Below are positions 26,301-34,597 of a stretch of DNA of 64,000 nt, in pieces (positions within the stretch are counted from its first letter, which is position 1; the number at the start of each line of letters is the position of its first letter). The stretch comes from M3007 sp031373665 (GTDB lineage Bacteria; Bacteroidota; Bacteroidia; Chitinophagales; Saprospiraceae). A program made the translations under genes and the position numbers. The stretch is from contig JANMMZ010000035.1 of assembly GCA_031373665.1 (NCBI GenBank), positions 50,482 through 114,481 on the forward strand, read 5' to 3'. The notes under the pieces were generated by a model. It saw nothing but the letters and a program-made list of their open reading frames with translations. It did no database searches and was not told the origin of the DNA.

Positions 26301-27288
26301 CATCGAAAATGTGGTATTTCAATACCAGCACGATCCTACACTGGGCAGCTTGCCGCTTCAGCAAGTATTCAACGCCTACGACCCTGCTACGCACACTGCC
26401 ACATTGAACATAGGGACACTATGGCCGGGACAATGCTGGAACAATAGTTTTGCATTTGATGTGCCAGAAAGCATTCCCCTCGGCACGGTGCTACAATTTT
26501 CGGCGATGGTATTACCCGTTGACGACGACTTTTTCCCGGTGGACAATCAGCAAGAATGGTCGCGCACAGTGGTCGCTGCTTTCGATCCTAACGACAAACA
26601 GGTAAGCCCTGGTGATACGGAATACGGCGGCAAAATTTTTGAAAAAGACTCTCTATTGCGCTACACTGTGCGTTTTCAGAATACGGGCAATTACCCAGCC
26701 ACGACCGTCGAAATCCGCGATACCCTCGACTCAAATTTGGACGTGACCAGCATCCAACTCATCGGTACCAGCCACTCGTATCCCTTGCAAATGCGTTTTG
26801 AAGAGCAAAATGTGTTGATTTTCCGTTTTAACGACATCAATCTGCCCGATAGCATGACCAGCCAATCCATGAGCCAAGGTTATGTTAGTTTTTCCATTTT
26901 ACGCAAAAAAGACCTCCCATCTGGCACCGTAATCCGAAACCGTGCGGGTATTTATTTCGACTACAATTCGCCCATCATTACCAACTGGACGGAAAGCGTC
27001 CTAAGCCCGCCAGTAGGTGTAAGACCCGACCTGCAAACAGTCATAAAAGTGCGTCTTTTCCCCAACCCCAACTACGGTGCTTTCAGCATCGAATTGCCCG
27101 AACCTGCCACCCCTGACTTGCGCTTCCGTGTGGTAGATTTGACGGGGCGTATTACGCATGAGCAAGCGGCTCAATCGGGTCACGCACAGCAAACCATCCA
27201 GTCGAGTCACTTGCCTGCTGGCCTGTACTTCCTGCAAGTGGTTTCTGAAGGTCGGATATTGACGACAGAGAAATTTGTAAAAGAATAA
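23347..27288 (+). CDS. T9SS-secreted BNR/sialidase-like propeller protein
   Basis: A 1313-residue exported protein; signal peptide MTNKLALLLLLACTCTAQISA. Residues about 20-600 contain many sialidase/BNR-like repeats (SADLGDSWDTI, TNDQGQTWTTV, STDVGQTWTST, SLDYGQTWKTT), predicting one or more beta propellers. Ig-like regions follow (about 600-850), then a carboxypeptidase-regulatory-like domain (KVKIRGNIWNNT, FSDNQGNYEF). Next is a DUF11-like segment with FDPNDKQVSPGD and RYTVRFQNTGNYPATTVEIRD, and from 1238 a type A sorting domain (LFPNPNYGAF to FVKE). The sorting domain is nearly identical in DNA to that of the upstream gene. The propeller lacks a visible sialidase catalytic set, so a binding role is more likely. 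Confidence 0.87.
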   Translation: MTNKLALLLLLACTCTAQISAQWDSIQLPCRPFITELHTWQNTIYAAASDGNVFRYNNGNSIWKNFAKGYARAVSPTDGRIAITDNDANGQPILRIFRNDGQEIYWGWIPSISAYARSFLIYDGADLYVASSSPSMLQRLRLLQGTWSWTTVSTPLDFYINQCVVRGQHVWLSGSVLAHSADLGDSWDTIPLPTWSNHLAISGDTLLVHYQDSLQQTPMLTRTNDQGQTWTTVSAPFGITEIRADHPFVGINRNTGKSYFSWNGLTDWQEIDTDFTSAYKIVNGVPYAGLASGIQIKQNGLWKWVDMGYGKPFSNQILLRRTGNNLLFGNDGTGISMYERVGNAQAWTQDNQPYFPSQMVQVGNQLVGCGRYGTYLATAGAADVQWQLLNSKTGRLDVSNNQLYLTDWNDGTIYRSTDVGQTWTSTGISPGVDIQSGYAIDAGNFYYRQGAQLLVSQNEGQTWTPHGTIPFGSNPQMLSRMFAFDGRMFLSDVYNQKIHFSTDNGLTFNTLAGVPQQQNLTAFRLRVFNNDLYLYIGDKKLYRSLDYGQTWKTTKAPYPGFDFEPSIAESAMFANDTKMYLYDPSQGVAWAANVNELEPSPCDDIVINMLPKGCTYADYEGWINLNVSGTFPGLQYTWFKDGTIIQQNSIDAYPNFNPIPPGNTSTYVLRINDPASGCSVSDTIQFVPPPVADFGLPSVYEMPCNVASVPLNLSLSTALPGIQYRVIFIFPPYGEYYNEILPDGTLANPIGLDLSTEIYQLQVYDPESGCYAIDTVYISRDQDETIADYATLWANCGQNNGIAQLYNNNDPNITYAWSNGATTQTVTGLAPGWYSVTVTNDFCYSIQNIEIQENPVCKVKIRGNIWNNTVCNNTWPAQPAPQIMLHLLPDDVFTFSDNQGNYEFAANPGAHTIGFADNLLYELLCPASGSISVNLPNFGDVSIGNDFFVQAKPIKNLVVGISASPTVRGTTTSVTFSVCNKGNQPIENVVFQYQHDPTLGSLPLQQVFNAYDPATHTATLNIGTLWPGQCWNNSFAFDVPESIPLGTVLQFSAMVLPVDDDFFPVDNQQEWSRTVVAAFDPNDKQVSPGDTEYGGKIFEKDSLLRYTVRFQNTGNYPATTVEIRDTLDSNLDVTSIQLIGTSHSYPLQMRFEEQNVLIFRFNDINLPDSMTSQSMSQGYVSFSILRKKDLPSGTVIRNRAGIYFDYNSPIITNWTESVLSPPVGVRPDLQTVIKVRLFPNPNYGAFSIELPEPATPDLRFRVVDLTGRITHEQAAQSGHAQQTIQSSHLPAGLYFLQVVSEGRILTTEKFVKE
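27091..27240 (+). repeat. Shared T9SS sorting-domain cassette, copy 2
   Basis: Partner of 22998-23147. Differences include silent changes and I/V and T/A substitutions. Confidence 0.85.
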
Positions 27289-27313
27289 TTGATTTTTGAA
27301 AGTAAATTTTATA

Positions 27314-27349
27314 CCCCTCCTCCGATTTATTGGGGGAGGGGCTTTTTTT
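27314..27349 (+). terminator. Rho-independent terminator after the BNR cargo gene
   Basis: CCCCTCC (27314-27320) pairs with GGAGGGG (27335-27341), then C and seven T residues. The T run also overlaps the -33 region of the next promoter. Confidence 0.8.
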
Positions 27350-27379
27350 GAATACTTTCTCAAAACACCAGTACATTTG
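27347..27379 (+). promoter_or_regulatory. Promoter of the DUF1080 gene
   Basis: TTTG at 27347-27350, 21 bases, then TACATTTG at 27372-27379, 17 bases before the ATG. Confidence 0.65.
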
Positions 27380-27396
27380 CAAAAAAAATTACAGCA

Positions 27397-28098
27397 ATGA
27401 AATATCTGATTTTTACGACTTTTTTAGCCACCGCCTGCATGTCATGCAACCTCACCTCAAAACGATCTAATGGTGCAAAAAGCCTTTTCAATGGAAAAGA
27501 TTTAAGTGGTTGGCATATTGATGTACCTGATATGGATAACAATCCCGCGCTGAAAAGCCCGTTCATCATTCGCAATGGCTTGCTGGTAAGCCTGGGTACT
27601 CCAGGAGGACACTTGATTACTGATGCTATTTATGAAAATTATCGCTTAGAAGTTCAGTACCGATTTGCGGGCACTCCAGGCAACTGTGGTGTACTGGTAC
27701 ATGCCTCCACCCCTCGTGCACTTTATAAAATGTTCCCAAAATCAATGGAAGTGCAAATGATGCACGAAAATGCAGGCGATTTTTGGTGCATTGTAGAAGA
27801 CATTACCGTGCCTGATATGGAAAAAAGGAGGGGTGTGAAAAAAGACTGGGGTATTACAGAAGGCAAAGAACGCCGCATCATCAACCTTACCGACGGCTCC
27901 GAAAATCCTTTGGGTCAGTGGAATACGATGATGATTGAATGCGTAGCCAATACCGTCAAAGTATGGGTAAATGATACCCTTGTCAATTATGGTACTGGTG
28001 CTACGGCATCGAAAGGTCAGATCGCCGTTCAAGCCGAGGGCTCGGAGGTCGAATTTCGGAAACTGCACCTAAGCCCTTGTTCGAAATTGACTAAATAG
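27397..28098 (+). CDS. DUF1080 (3-keto-disaccharide hydrolase-like) lipoprotein
   Basis: A 233-residue secreted protein with a lipoprotein-type start (FLATACMSC as lipobox region). The DUF1080 fold is recognised by LFNGKDLSGWHI, LITDAIYENYRLEVQYRF, GNCGVLVHAS, the SMEVQMMHENAGDF segment and the end GQIAVQAEGSEVEFRKLHL. The family is a concanavalin-like beta sandwich; some members act on 3-keto-glycosides, others bind sugars. Promoter directly in front. Its 3' end overlaps the convergent DUF1015 gene by 8 bases. Confidence 0.9.
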   Translation: MKYLIFTTFLATACMSCNLTSKRSNGAKSLFNGKDLSGWHIDVPDMDNNPALKSPFIIRNGLLVSLGTPGGHLITDAIYENYRLEVQYRFAGTPGNCGVLVHASTPRALYKMFPKSMEVQMMHENAGDFWCIVEDITVPDMEKRRGVKKDWGITEGKERRIINLTDGSENPLGQWNTMMIECVANTVKVWVNDTLVNYGTGATASKGQIAVQAEGSEVEFRKLHLSPCSKLTK

Positions 28099-29236
28099 TA
28101 GGCTCGTCAGTGACTGAATCAACCCGAAAAGGACTAACCAATACCCCAGTGCGCAATCGAGGCTCAAAATAGGTGCTTTTCGGTGGCAGGCTCTCTCTAT
28201 TATCTGCCAGTTGCATCATGTCACCTATAGCGACCGGATACAAAATAAAGCCAACGCGGTGGTTGCGCTTTCTATTAGTCATTTTGCAAACGCCTTTAAG
28301 CCCTTTACTGCCCTCGATATAGTTAATACGGGTATCAGTCCTTATCTCTTGAATATCAAAAATATTTTGGATCACATGCTCATTGAGGAGATTGGCATCC
28401 AATAAAACCTTATCCCCATCGTGGCGTGCTAAAAGTTCTGGCCTCCAGCGGAGGCTAAACCAATCGTTCTCTAGATACATCACGATTTCGTGCTTGGATT
28501 GAGGTTTGTGTGGGCTATCCAAGGGGGTTATTTCAAATAACCGTCCCAAAGCAACCATCAATCGTGGTATTCCAATGCTTTTAGTACCTTCAATGACACG
28601 GTTATAATCCAAAATATCCAACTGATCAGACCCAAAATAAGCAGCATACAAGTGATTAAAGTCATATTCAGTTGCTTTTCCCTTGTGTTGTTCGTGCAAG
28701 TAAACCATTGTGGCTGTACGGTGGTGTCCATCTGCGATATACACATTTTTGATGTGTTTTTCAAACAATTCTTGCAGATTTTTAATGTCTTCTGGCTCGG
28801 TGATGGCCCAAATATGGTGACGCTGATGGTCTTTTTGAAAGTGTATATGCGAATAAGCGGGACGCTTTTTACAAAGTATTTCCAGTGCTTGTTGTATGGC
28901 AGGTACTGATGGATATGTCAATAGTATGGGCTTCAATACGGCATCCCATTCCATGAACAATTTTATTTGTTCCTGCTCCCGTTCATTAAGGGTATTTTCG
29001 TGTTTTCTAACTTTTCCCGCGTGAAAATCTGCTACATCATTGTGTGCGATCAATCCCACGTGCGAGCGATGCCCAGCCTTGATTTGATAAATATAAAGAG
29101 CAGATTTTGGCATTTTTTGAAATAATCCAGCAGATCTATATTCAATATAGGCATTTTTTGCATTGTCACAAAAAGTATCGGGTGATAGTATTTGGTCGAA
29201 ATCGGCCGAAAGGGCACGGAATGGATTAATCTTCAT
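28091..29236 (-). CDS. DUF1015 family protein
   Basis: A 381-residue cytoplasmic protein of the DUF1015 family. Diagnostic segments: INPFRAL at the start, VRKHENTLNERE, the possible active-site motif YIADGHHRTATMVYL, and PPKSTYFEPRLRTGVLV near the end. The role is not certain; the conserved DGHHR and KHE motifs suggest an enzyme. It starts immediately after the stop of the gene before it (no gap), so the two are translated from one mRNA. No serine-pathway gene is beside it. Confidence 0.88.
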   Translation of the reverse strand: MKINPFRALSADFDQILSPDTFCDNAKNAYIEYRSAGLFQKMPKSALYIYQIKAGHRSHVGLIAHNDVADFHAGKVRKHENTLNEREQEQIKLFMEWDAVLKPILLTYPSVPAIQQALEILCKKRPAYSHIHFQKDHQRHHIWAITEPEDIKNLQELFEKHIKNVYIADGHHRTATMVYLHEQHKGKATEYDFNHLYAAYFGSDQLDILDYNRVIEGTKSIGIPRLMVALGRLFEITPLDSPHKPQSKHEIVMYLENDWFSLRWRPELLARHDGDKVLLDANLLNEHVIQNIFDIQEIRTDTRINYIEGSKGLKGVCKMTNRKRNHRVGFILYPVAIGDMMQLADNRESLPPKSTYFEPRLRTGVLVSPFRVDSVTDEPTI

Positions 29237-30421
29237 CTATAAACATTTTAATTGGCTCATCAACACATCCAATTGCTGCACTTCGTAATCATCATAGCCA
29301 TTGGCCCAGGCTATGCGGACTTTATCCAATTCGGTGCGGCGCAATTTTTTTAAAATTAATTCATCCAGACTATACTGGGCTCTGTAGGTAGCCACTTGTC
29401 CAGAAGGGTCAAAACTGCCTTCATCGGTCTGGGTATTATAAAGTGTAAAACTACTACCGTCTATAAATTCCAAAACAGCCACTGCATTTTTATCCATTTT
29501 CCCAAATGCCTTGCGTGCATTAGGATCATTCACCGTAAAATGGAGCCGCAACACTACATTAGAGCCAGTCGCGAGCAATGAAGTTTGGCCAATAACATGG
29601 GTTTTGCCTTGTAAATACCGCTTGAGCGCCGGATTAGAATACCGAAACAATTCTTGGGCGGCGGTTTCTCGGATACGTTGCCCTGAAAATTCATCGCGGG
29701 TATCGCTCACAATAAGGCACGGCAATGGTGGTGGGTTGAGCATCACATCAGTAGCCGGGTCATACTTTTTAAATATGGGCCCAGGTTTGATCGGTTTTTT
29801 ATCTTTTTCCTTGGCTACTTCTTTGGGGTTGGTAGTGGTGCTATCAGCGACGGCTGGGGTAGCAGATATACTAATATTTTCTGGTTTAGGATCAGGTTTG
29901 GTTTCCGTGAGTGCTGATGGGGCGGGTTCCGGTATGAGTATTGACTGAATGGTCAATACCTTTTTCCAAAGGATGGTTAGACTTTTGCGTTGCCCAATAC
30001 TATCAAGCACATTGGTCTTTTGGGCAAGTGCTAACGCTTGTTTGGATTGCTTTTGATGTTGCTCTTGTACTTTTTCAATAGTTTTTGCGTTTTTGAGTCG
30101 TTGCTTTATTTCGGCCAATTGAGGTTTGGAAACAGTACTGTCTTTTTGGGCAGATTTCAATTCCAATTCAATGTCATTTCGAGTGGAACGCACTTGGGCA
30201 TACCGGATCGTAATGATCGAATCAAATAGTTGGCTGGCACTCCATAGTTTTGCCGTGTAGAATGCAACGGCATGGTCTGAAAGGCTGTCTATAACAGGTA
30301 ACCCCTCCACTTGCATGGGTAGGGTAGGTGTTTCAGCCTGAGTGAAGGCCGTCAAATGACCCCCAATCCCAAGAAAACAAAGTATAAAAAGCCTCAACGA
30401 CGACAAAAGTCGGTTGTTCAT
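29237..30421 (-). CDS. Exported hypothetical protein with coiled coil and Pro-rich linker
   Basis: Start set at 30421 (MNNRLLSSLRLF), which gives a signal peptide ending near AFTQ; 394 residues. After a short globular part comes a long charged helix (about residues 75-135, RSTRNDIELELKSAQK to KQALALAQK), then a Pro/Thr/Lys-rich linker (about 170-225), then a C-terminal domain of about 165 residues with no recognised family (LPCLIVSDTRDEFSG, VLRLHFTVNDPNARKAFG). Directly adjacent to the DUF1015 gene. Divergent from the prolyl oligopeptidase gene. Confidence 0.6.
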   Translation of the reverse strand: MNNRLLSSLRLFILCFLGIGGHLTAFTQAETPTLPMQVEGLPVIDSLSDHAVAFYTAKLWSASQLFDSIITIRYAQVRSTRNDIELELKSAQKDSTVSKPQLAEIKQRLKNAKTIEKVQEQHQKQSKQALALAQKTNVLDSIGQRKSLTILWKKVLTIQSILIPEPAPSALTETKPDPKPENISISATPAVADSTTTNPKEVAKEKDKKPIKPGPIFKKYDPATDVMLNPPPLPCLIVSDTRDEFSGQRIRETAAQELFRYSNPALKRYLQGKTHVIGQTSLLATGSNVVLRLHFTVNDPNARKAFGKMDKNAVAVLEFIDGSSFTLYNTQTDEGSFDPSGQVATYRAQYSLDELILKKLRRTELDKVRIAWANGYDDYEVQQLDVLMSQLKCL

Positions 30422-30475
30422 AAGCAAATTGCGTGTGTATGGCGTTATTGTGTTTCTCACTAAATGAATTACTTT

Positions 30476-30483
30476 TAAATTTG
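30476..30483 (+). promoter_or_regulatory. -7 box of the prolyl oligopeptidase gene
   Basis: TAAATTTG matches TAnnTTTG; the ATG at 30525 is 41 bases on. Confidence 0.55.
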
Positions 30484-30524
30484 CGCAAAATTAAACAGAA
30501 CTAAACATATTAATCTGCATATTG

Positions 30525-32699
30525 ATGAAAGCCTTCTACATTATTACATTGATGTCCCTAATTATTCTACAAACTGCCTGCAACAACGGCAATAAAACGA
30601 CGACCTCACAAACGATGGAGTTTAAACAGATCCCTGTTACTTACCCTGCTACACGCAAAGATACAACAGTAACGGATACCTATTTCAATGATAAAATTTC
30701 GGACTCATACCGATGGCTCGAAGACGACCAAGGTGCGGAGACCAAAGAGTGGGTAACCCGTCAAAATATCGTTACCAACGGCTATTTAAGCCAAATTCCG
30801 TATCGTGATCAAGTAAAAAAACGATTAGAAGAAATTTTTAATTTTGAAAAATTTGGTACGCCTTTCAAAGAAGGCTCTAAGTATTATTTCTTTAAAAACG
30901 ATGGGTTACAGAACCAAAGTGTGCTGTATGTGCAAGAACAATTGAATGCGCAGGCAAACATGGTTTTAGATCCCAATAAATTCAGTGCCGATGGTACTAC
31001 TTCTCTAGGGGAATTAGATTTCTCTAAAGATGGACATTATCTGGCATACACGACTTCCAAAGGTGGTTCAGACTGGCGCACCATAGTCGTAAAAGACCTC
31101 CAAACGGGTGAAATGCTACCCGATCAATTAGAGTGGGCTAAATTCACAGGCATTGCTTGGGAAGGTAATGGATTTTATTATACCCGCTACCCAGAACCCA
31201 AAAAAGGGGCGGAACTCACTGGTGCCAACCAGTATGGTGCAGTATATTACCATAAATTGGGTACCAAACAAGCCGATGACAAACTGATATACAGCGACAA
31301 GGCTCATCCCAACCGCTCTTTTGGTAGCAGCACTACCGATGATGAACGCTTTTTGATCGTCAGTGGTTTTGAAACCACCAGCGGCAATGTCTTGTATTTC
31401 AAGGATTTAAAAGGAAATAAAGACGGGTTTACTGCTATTTCTACCTCCTTCGATCATGATTTTAGCGTCATTGATAATTTAAGTGAGAATTTGTTGATCC
31501 TAACCAATAAAGGTGCGGCCAACCAACGCCTCATCTTAGTAAATACGACGAAACCCGAAGAGTCTAATTGGCAAACACTTATATCGGAAGACCAAAACGA
31601 TGTTTTGCAAGGTGCTTCCGTTTGTGGAGGCAAAATTATTTGCTCTTATTTACACAATGCTTCTAGCAGTATCCGTGCCTTCGATTTGCAAGGTAAACTC
31701 ATCAAAGAGGTGGCTTTGCCAGAAATAGGATCAGTGGGCGGGATCAGTGGGAAGCCTGCCGAACAACAGGCGTTCTTCTCTTTTACCTCGTTTTTGCGCC
31801 CCAATACGATCTATACCTTGGATATGAATACTTTGGAAACCAAGGTATTTAAAGCCCCAAAACTAGATTTTAACCCCGATGCTTACACCACTGAACAAGT
31901 TTGGTACGCCAGTAAAGATGGGGTGAAAATACCAATGTTCATCACTCGCAAAAAAAATATTGCCTATGACGGCCAAAATCCGACCTTGTTGTATGGATAT
32001 GGCGGGTTCAATATTTCTGTGACTCCGTCCTTCTCTGCATCAAAGGCGGTACTTTTAGAAAATAATGGGATTTACGCTGTGGCAAACATACGCGGTGGTG
32101 GTGAATTTGGCGAAAAATGGCACAAATCGGGCGTGAAATGCCAAAAGCAAAACGTTTTTGATGATTTCATTGCTGCAGCCGAATACCTGATCGCTCAAAA
32201 ATATACATCACCTGCTCGTTTGGGTATCCAAGGTGGATCCAATGGGGGCTTGCTCGTAGGTGCCTGTATGACCCAACGCCCTGATCTTTTTGGCGTTTGT
32301 TTCCCTCAAGTTGGGGTGTTGGACATGTTGCGCTACCACGAGTTTACCATCGGTTATGCTTGGGCTACAGATTATGGCCGCAGCGATAACGCAGAAGAGT
32401 ACAAGTGCTTGATTAAATATTCTCCACTGCACAATGTGAAAAAAATAGCCTATCCGGCTACGATGGTCACTACAGCCGATCATGATGACCGGGTGGTACC
32501 TGCCCACTCTTTCAAATTTGCGGCTACTTTGCAGGAAAACCAACAAGGGGCTAATCCTGTTTTGGCACGCATAGAGACCAGTGCAGGCCATGGCGCGGGT
32601 AAGCCAACCTCCAAGATCATTGAAGAATCGGCAGATTTGCTTTCGTTTATGTTTTTCAATATGAAAATGCAAACGATTTATGAAAAATTGAAAGGCTAA
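30525..32699 (+). CDS. Prolyl oligopeptidase family serine peptidase (S9A), lipoprotein
   Basis: Cleaves peptides on the carboxyl side of proline. Start ATG 30525 (MKAFYIITLMSLI); a lipobox-like LQTAC suggests an outer-envelope lipoprotein. The N-terminal beta-propeller contains DSYRWLEDDQGAETKEWV and SKDGHYLAYTTSKGGSDW. The C-terminal alpha/beta hydrolase has ANIRGGGEFGEKWH, the nucleophile in GIQGGSNGGLL (near residue 570), Asp in TTADHDDRVVP and His in SAGHGAGKP. 724 residues is full length. It is followed after 3 bases by an MBL-fold gene, so the two form an operon. Confidence 0.95.
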   Translation: MKAFYIITLMSLIILQTACNNGNKTTTSQTMEFKQIPVTYPATRKDTTVTDTYFNDKISDSYRWLEDDQGAETKEWVTRQNIVTNGYLSQIPYRDQVKKRLEEIFNFEKFGTPFKEGSKYYFFKNDGLQNQSVLYVQEQLNAQANMVLDPNKFSADGTTSLGELDFSKDGHYLAYTTSKGGSDWRTIVVKDLQTGEMLPDQLEWAKFTGIAWEGNGFYYTRYPEPKKGAELTGANQYGAVYYHKLGTKQADDKLIYSDKAHPNRSFGSSTTDDERFLIVSGFETTSGNVLYFKDLKGNKDGFTAISTSFDHDFSVIDNLSENLLILTNKGAANQRLILVNTTKPEESNWQTLISEDQNDVLQGASVCGGKIICSYLHNASSSIRAFDLQGKLIKEVALPEIGSVGGISGKPAEQQAFFSFTSFLRPNTIYTLDMNTLETKVFKAPKLDFNPDAYTTEQVWYASKDGVKIPMFITRKKNIAYDGQNPTLLYGYGGFNISVTPSFSASKAVLLENNGIYAVANIRGGGEFGEKWHKSGVKCQKQNVFDDFIAAAEYLIAQKYTSPARLGIQGGSNGGLLVGACMTQRPDLFGVCFPQVGVLDMLRYHEFTIGYAWATDYGRSDNAEEYKCLIKYSPLHNVKKIAYPATMVTTADHDDRVVPAHSFKFAATLQENQQGANPVLARIETSAGHGAGKPTSKIIEESADLLSFMFFNMKMQTIYEKLKG

Positions 32700-32702
32700 A
32701 AA

Positions 32703-33563
32703 ATGCTAAAGATAACACCGATACATTGTGGTTATTGCAAACTTGACGGCGGTGCCATGTTTGGCGTGGTGCCGCACCGCATGTGGTCAAAAATGAATCC
32801 GCCCGACGATCAAAACCTCTGTACTTGGGCTTTGAGGGCTTTATTGGTGCAAACACCTGGGCGCAATATTCTGATTGATACAGGGATCGGGAACAAACAA
32901 GATGATAAGTTTAGGAGTCACTTTATGCCCCATGGCTCTGAAAATCTGTTTGATTCATTGAAACAAGCCGGCTTGGAACGCGATGATATCACCGATGTAT
33001 TTTTGACTCACTTGCATTTCGATCATTGTGGGGGTGCGCTCTGGAAAAACGAGGCGACGGGTATCGTTGAGCCTAGTTTTCCTAATGCCACCTATTGGAG
33101 CAACCAAAAGCATTTCGATTGGGCAATGAAACCCAATGATCGTGAAAAAGCCTCGTTTCTTAAAGAGAATTTTCTGCCATTGTGGGAGCAAAAGCGGCTG
33201 AAATTCATAGATGTCAAGCAAAATATCGAGTTTTTACCCGGATTCAAGGTGCGTTTCTATTATGGCCATACGGAGGCACTCATGGCACCTTTGTTGACAA
33301 CTGATATTGGAACGGTGTTATATTGCGCCGATGCCTTGCCCTCGCAGTGGCATATCGGGATGCCTTACGTGATGGCTTATGATATACGACCTTTGGTCAC
33401 ACTCAAAGAAAAAGCCAAAATGCTATACGAAGCAGCCCAAAAAGGGTATATTTTGTTTTTTGAGCATGATCCGGTAACCGAAGCCGCCACGGTGCGCTTG
33501 AATGAACAGGGTAGGGTAGTGGTGGATCGGGTGATTACTAAAATTCCACATTCATATCCTTGA
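32703..33563 (+). CDS. MBL-fold metallo-hydrolase
   Basis: A 286-residue cytoplasmic hydrolase. The zinc-binding motif HLHFDHCGG is complete; further ligands are in YGHTEALMAPLL and YCADALPS, and a late His in FFEHDPVTEA. The layout (GGAMFGVVP near the start) resembles lactonase-type members such as AHL lactonases, but the substrate cannot be told. It begins 3 bases after the oligopeptidase gene, and its end overlaps the convergent gene by 26 bases. Confidence 0.9.
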   Translation: MLKITPIHCGYCKLDGGAMFGVVPHRMWSKMNPPDDQNLCTWALRALLVQTPGRNILIDTGIGNKQDDKFRSHFMPHGSENLFDSLKQAGLERDDITDVFLTHLHFDHCGGALWKNEATGIVEPSFPNATYWSNQKHFDWAMKPNDREKASFLKENFLPLWEQKRLKFIDVKQNIEFLPGFKVRFYYGHTEALMAPLLTTDIGTVLYCADALPSQWHIGMPYVMAYDIRPLVTLKEKAKMLYEAAQKGYILFFEHDPVTEAATVRLNEQGRVVVDRVITKIPHSYP

Positions 33564-34395
33564 TCGTACGACCTCCTTTAGTCTTCATCCTAAGGATGTA
33601 TTTGCCTTTGGGTAGGTTCCATACTTCTACTTTGATGCCGCTGCGGTGCTCGCCGGCTATCAATAGTTCCTCCTTGGATATTTGCTTGATGAATTTTTCA
33701 TGCTCATCCAGCAATACGAGCATGGCTTTTACATCTTTTTCAAGATAATAGATGAAATTGCCTTCTATCACCAGTGCTTCGCCTAGGTCAGCCAATCGCC
33801 CCGGTACTTGTTCGACGGTTTTATATTTGATTTTATAGCCCGGTAGTTCTTTACCCATTTGATTGGCCACAAATTGCGCCAATCCAGTATCGCCGATAGC
33901 ACCTAGGCTGCGGCCACTAGTGAGACACCAAACAGCAGCCTGTGCCGTCTGGGCATCTCCTTTTTTATTATCTTGGATAAACTTTAATAGATCACAAACC
34001 ATTTTTGGAGCCAGTGCTCCTGCAGTGAAGGGGGATCCTATATTAGGCGATGCTTCTCCGGCTTGGGTACAGAAGGTTTTTAATTTGATTTCTAAAGGAC
34101 TTTTTGCATTCAGCGAGAATACCATTTCTTCGGCTACCACCAGCGTCTGCTCGGTGGTATCGGTGGGTTCCATCAATAGCCCCTGCGGAATCCGCACTTG
34201 AAAGGTGCGGCCTTTGAGGTTTTTGCAGACAATGACCAGTTTTTCGCCATGATGGCCTCCCAAACCTTTCACATCGGCACTCAGTAGTTTTTGTTGAATG
34301 GCCTCTTTGAAGTCCATCGTAGTACTGGTGTTTTTTTGCTGGGCTGCCAAGGTAAATGCGAGGCATGTCAAGCACACTACGAGTATTTTTCTCAT
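33538..34395 (-). CDS. Exported hypothetical protein
   Basis: 285 residues; signal peptide MRKILVVCLTCLAFTLAAQ. The mature protein has two beta-like regions (KLVIVCKNLKGRTFQVRIPQ; KVEVWNLPKGKYILRMKTKG) around a helical middle with four Cys-containing segments (TFCTQAG, KMVCDLL, AVWCLTSG). No family recognised. It overlaps the MBL gene by 26 bases tail to tail. Between it and the 2118-residue gene (34396-34597) an inverted repeat (CCCACCATTCAA with TTGAATGGCGGG, about 34479-34519) may terminate transcription. Confidence 0.6.
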   Translation of the reverse strand: MRKILVVCLTCLAFTLAAQQKNTSTTMDFKEAIQQKLLSADVKGLGGHHGEKLVIVCKNLKGRTFQVRIPQGLLMEPTDTTEQTLVVAEEMVFSLNAKSPLEIKLKTFCTQAGEASPNIGSPFTAGALAPKMVCDLLKFIQDNKKGDAQTAQAAVWCLTSGRSLGAIGDTGLAQFVANQMGKELPGYKIKYKTVEQVPGRLADLGEALVIEGNFIYYLEKDVKAMLVLLDEHEKFIKQISKEELLIAGEHRSGIKVEVWNLPKGKYILRMKTKGGRTIKDMNVEF

Positions 34396-34597
34396 AAAAT
34401 ATTATTACGTTGGCAACCAAAACGTTTTTTGGTAATATTGTATTGCGTGTTTGAAATTTGAATCTGGCACGCATATACCCACCATTCAAAGCAAGGTTCA
34501 CTTGCGTTGAATGGCGGGTATATCCCTCGAAAAATACTTATTTGACCTCAACATCTTGAATCTGAAATGAAATCATTATTTCAGGTTCAATATTTAT

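Noticed and set aside
27397..29236. Serine-biosynthesis operon around the DUF1015 gene
   Set aside because: No serA or serC homolog is next to it; the neighbours are a DUF1080 lipoprotein and an exported hypothetical.
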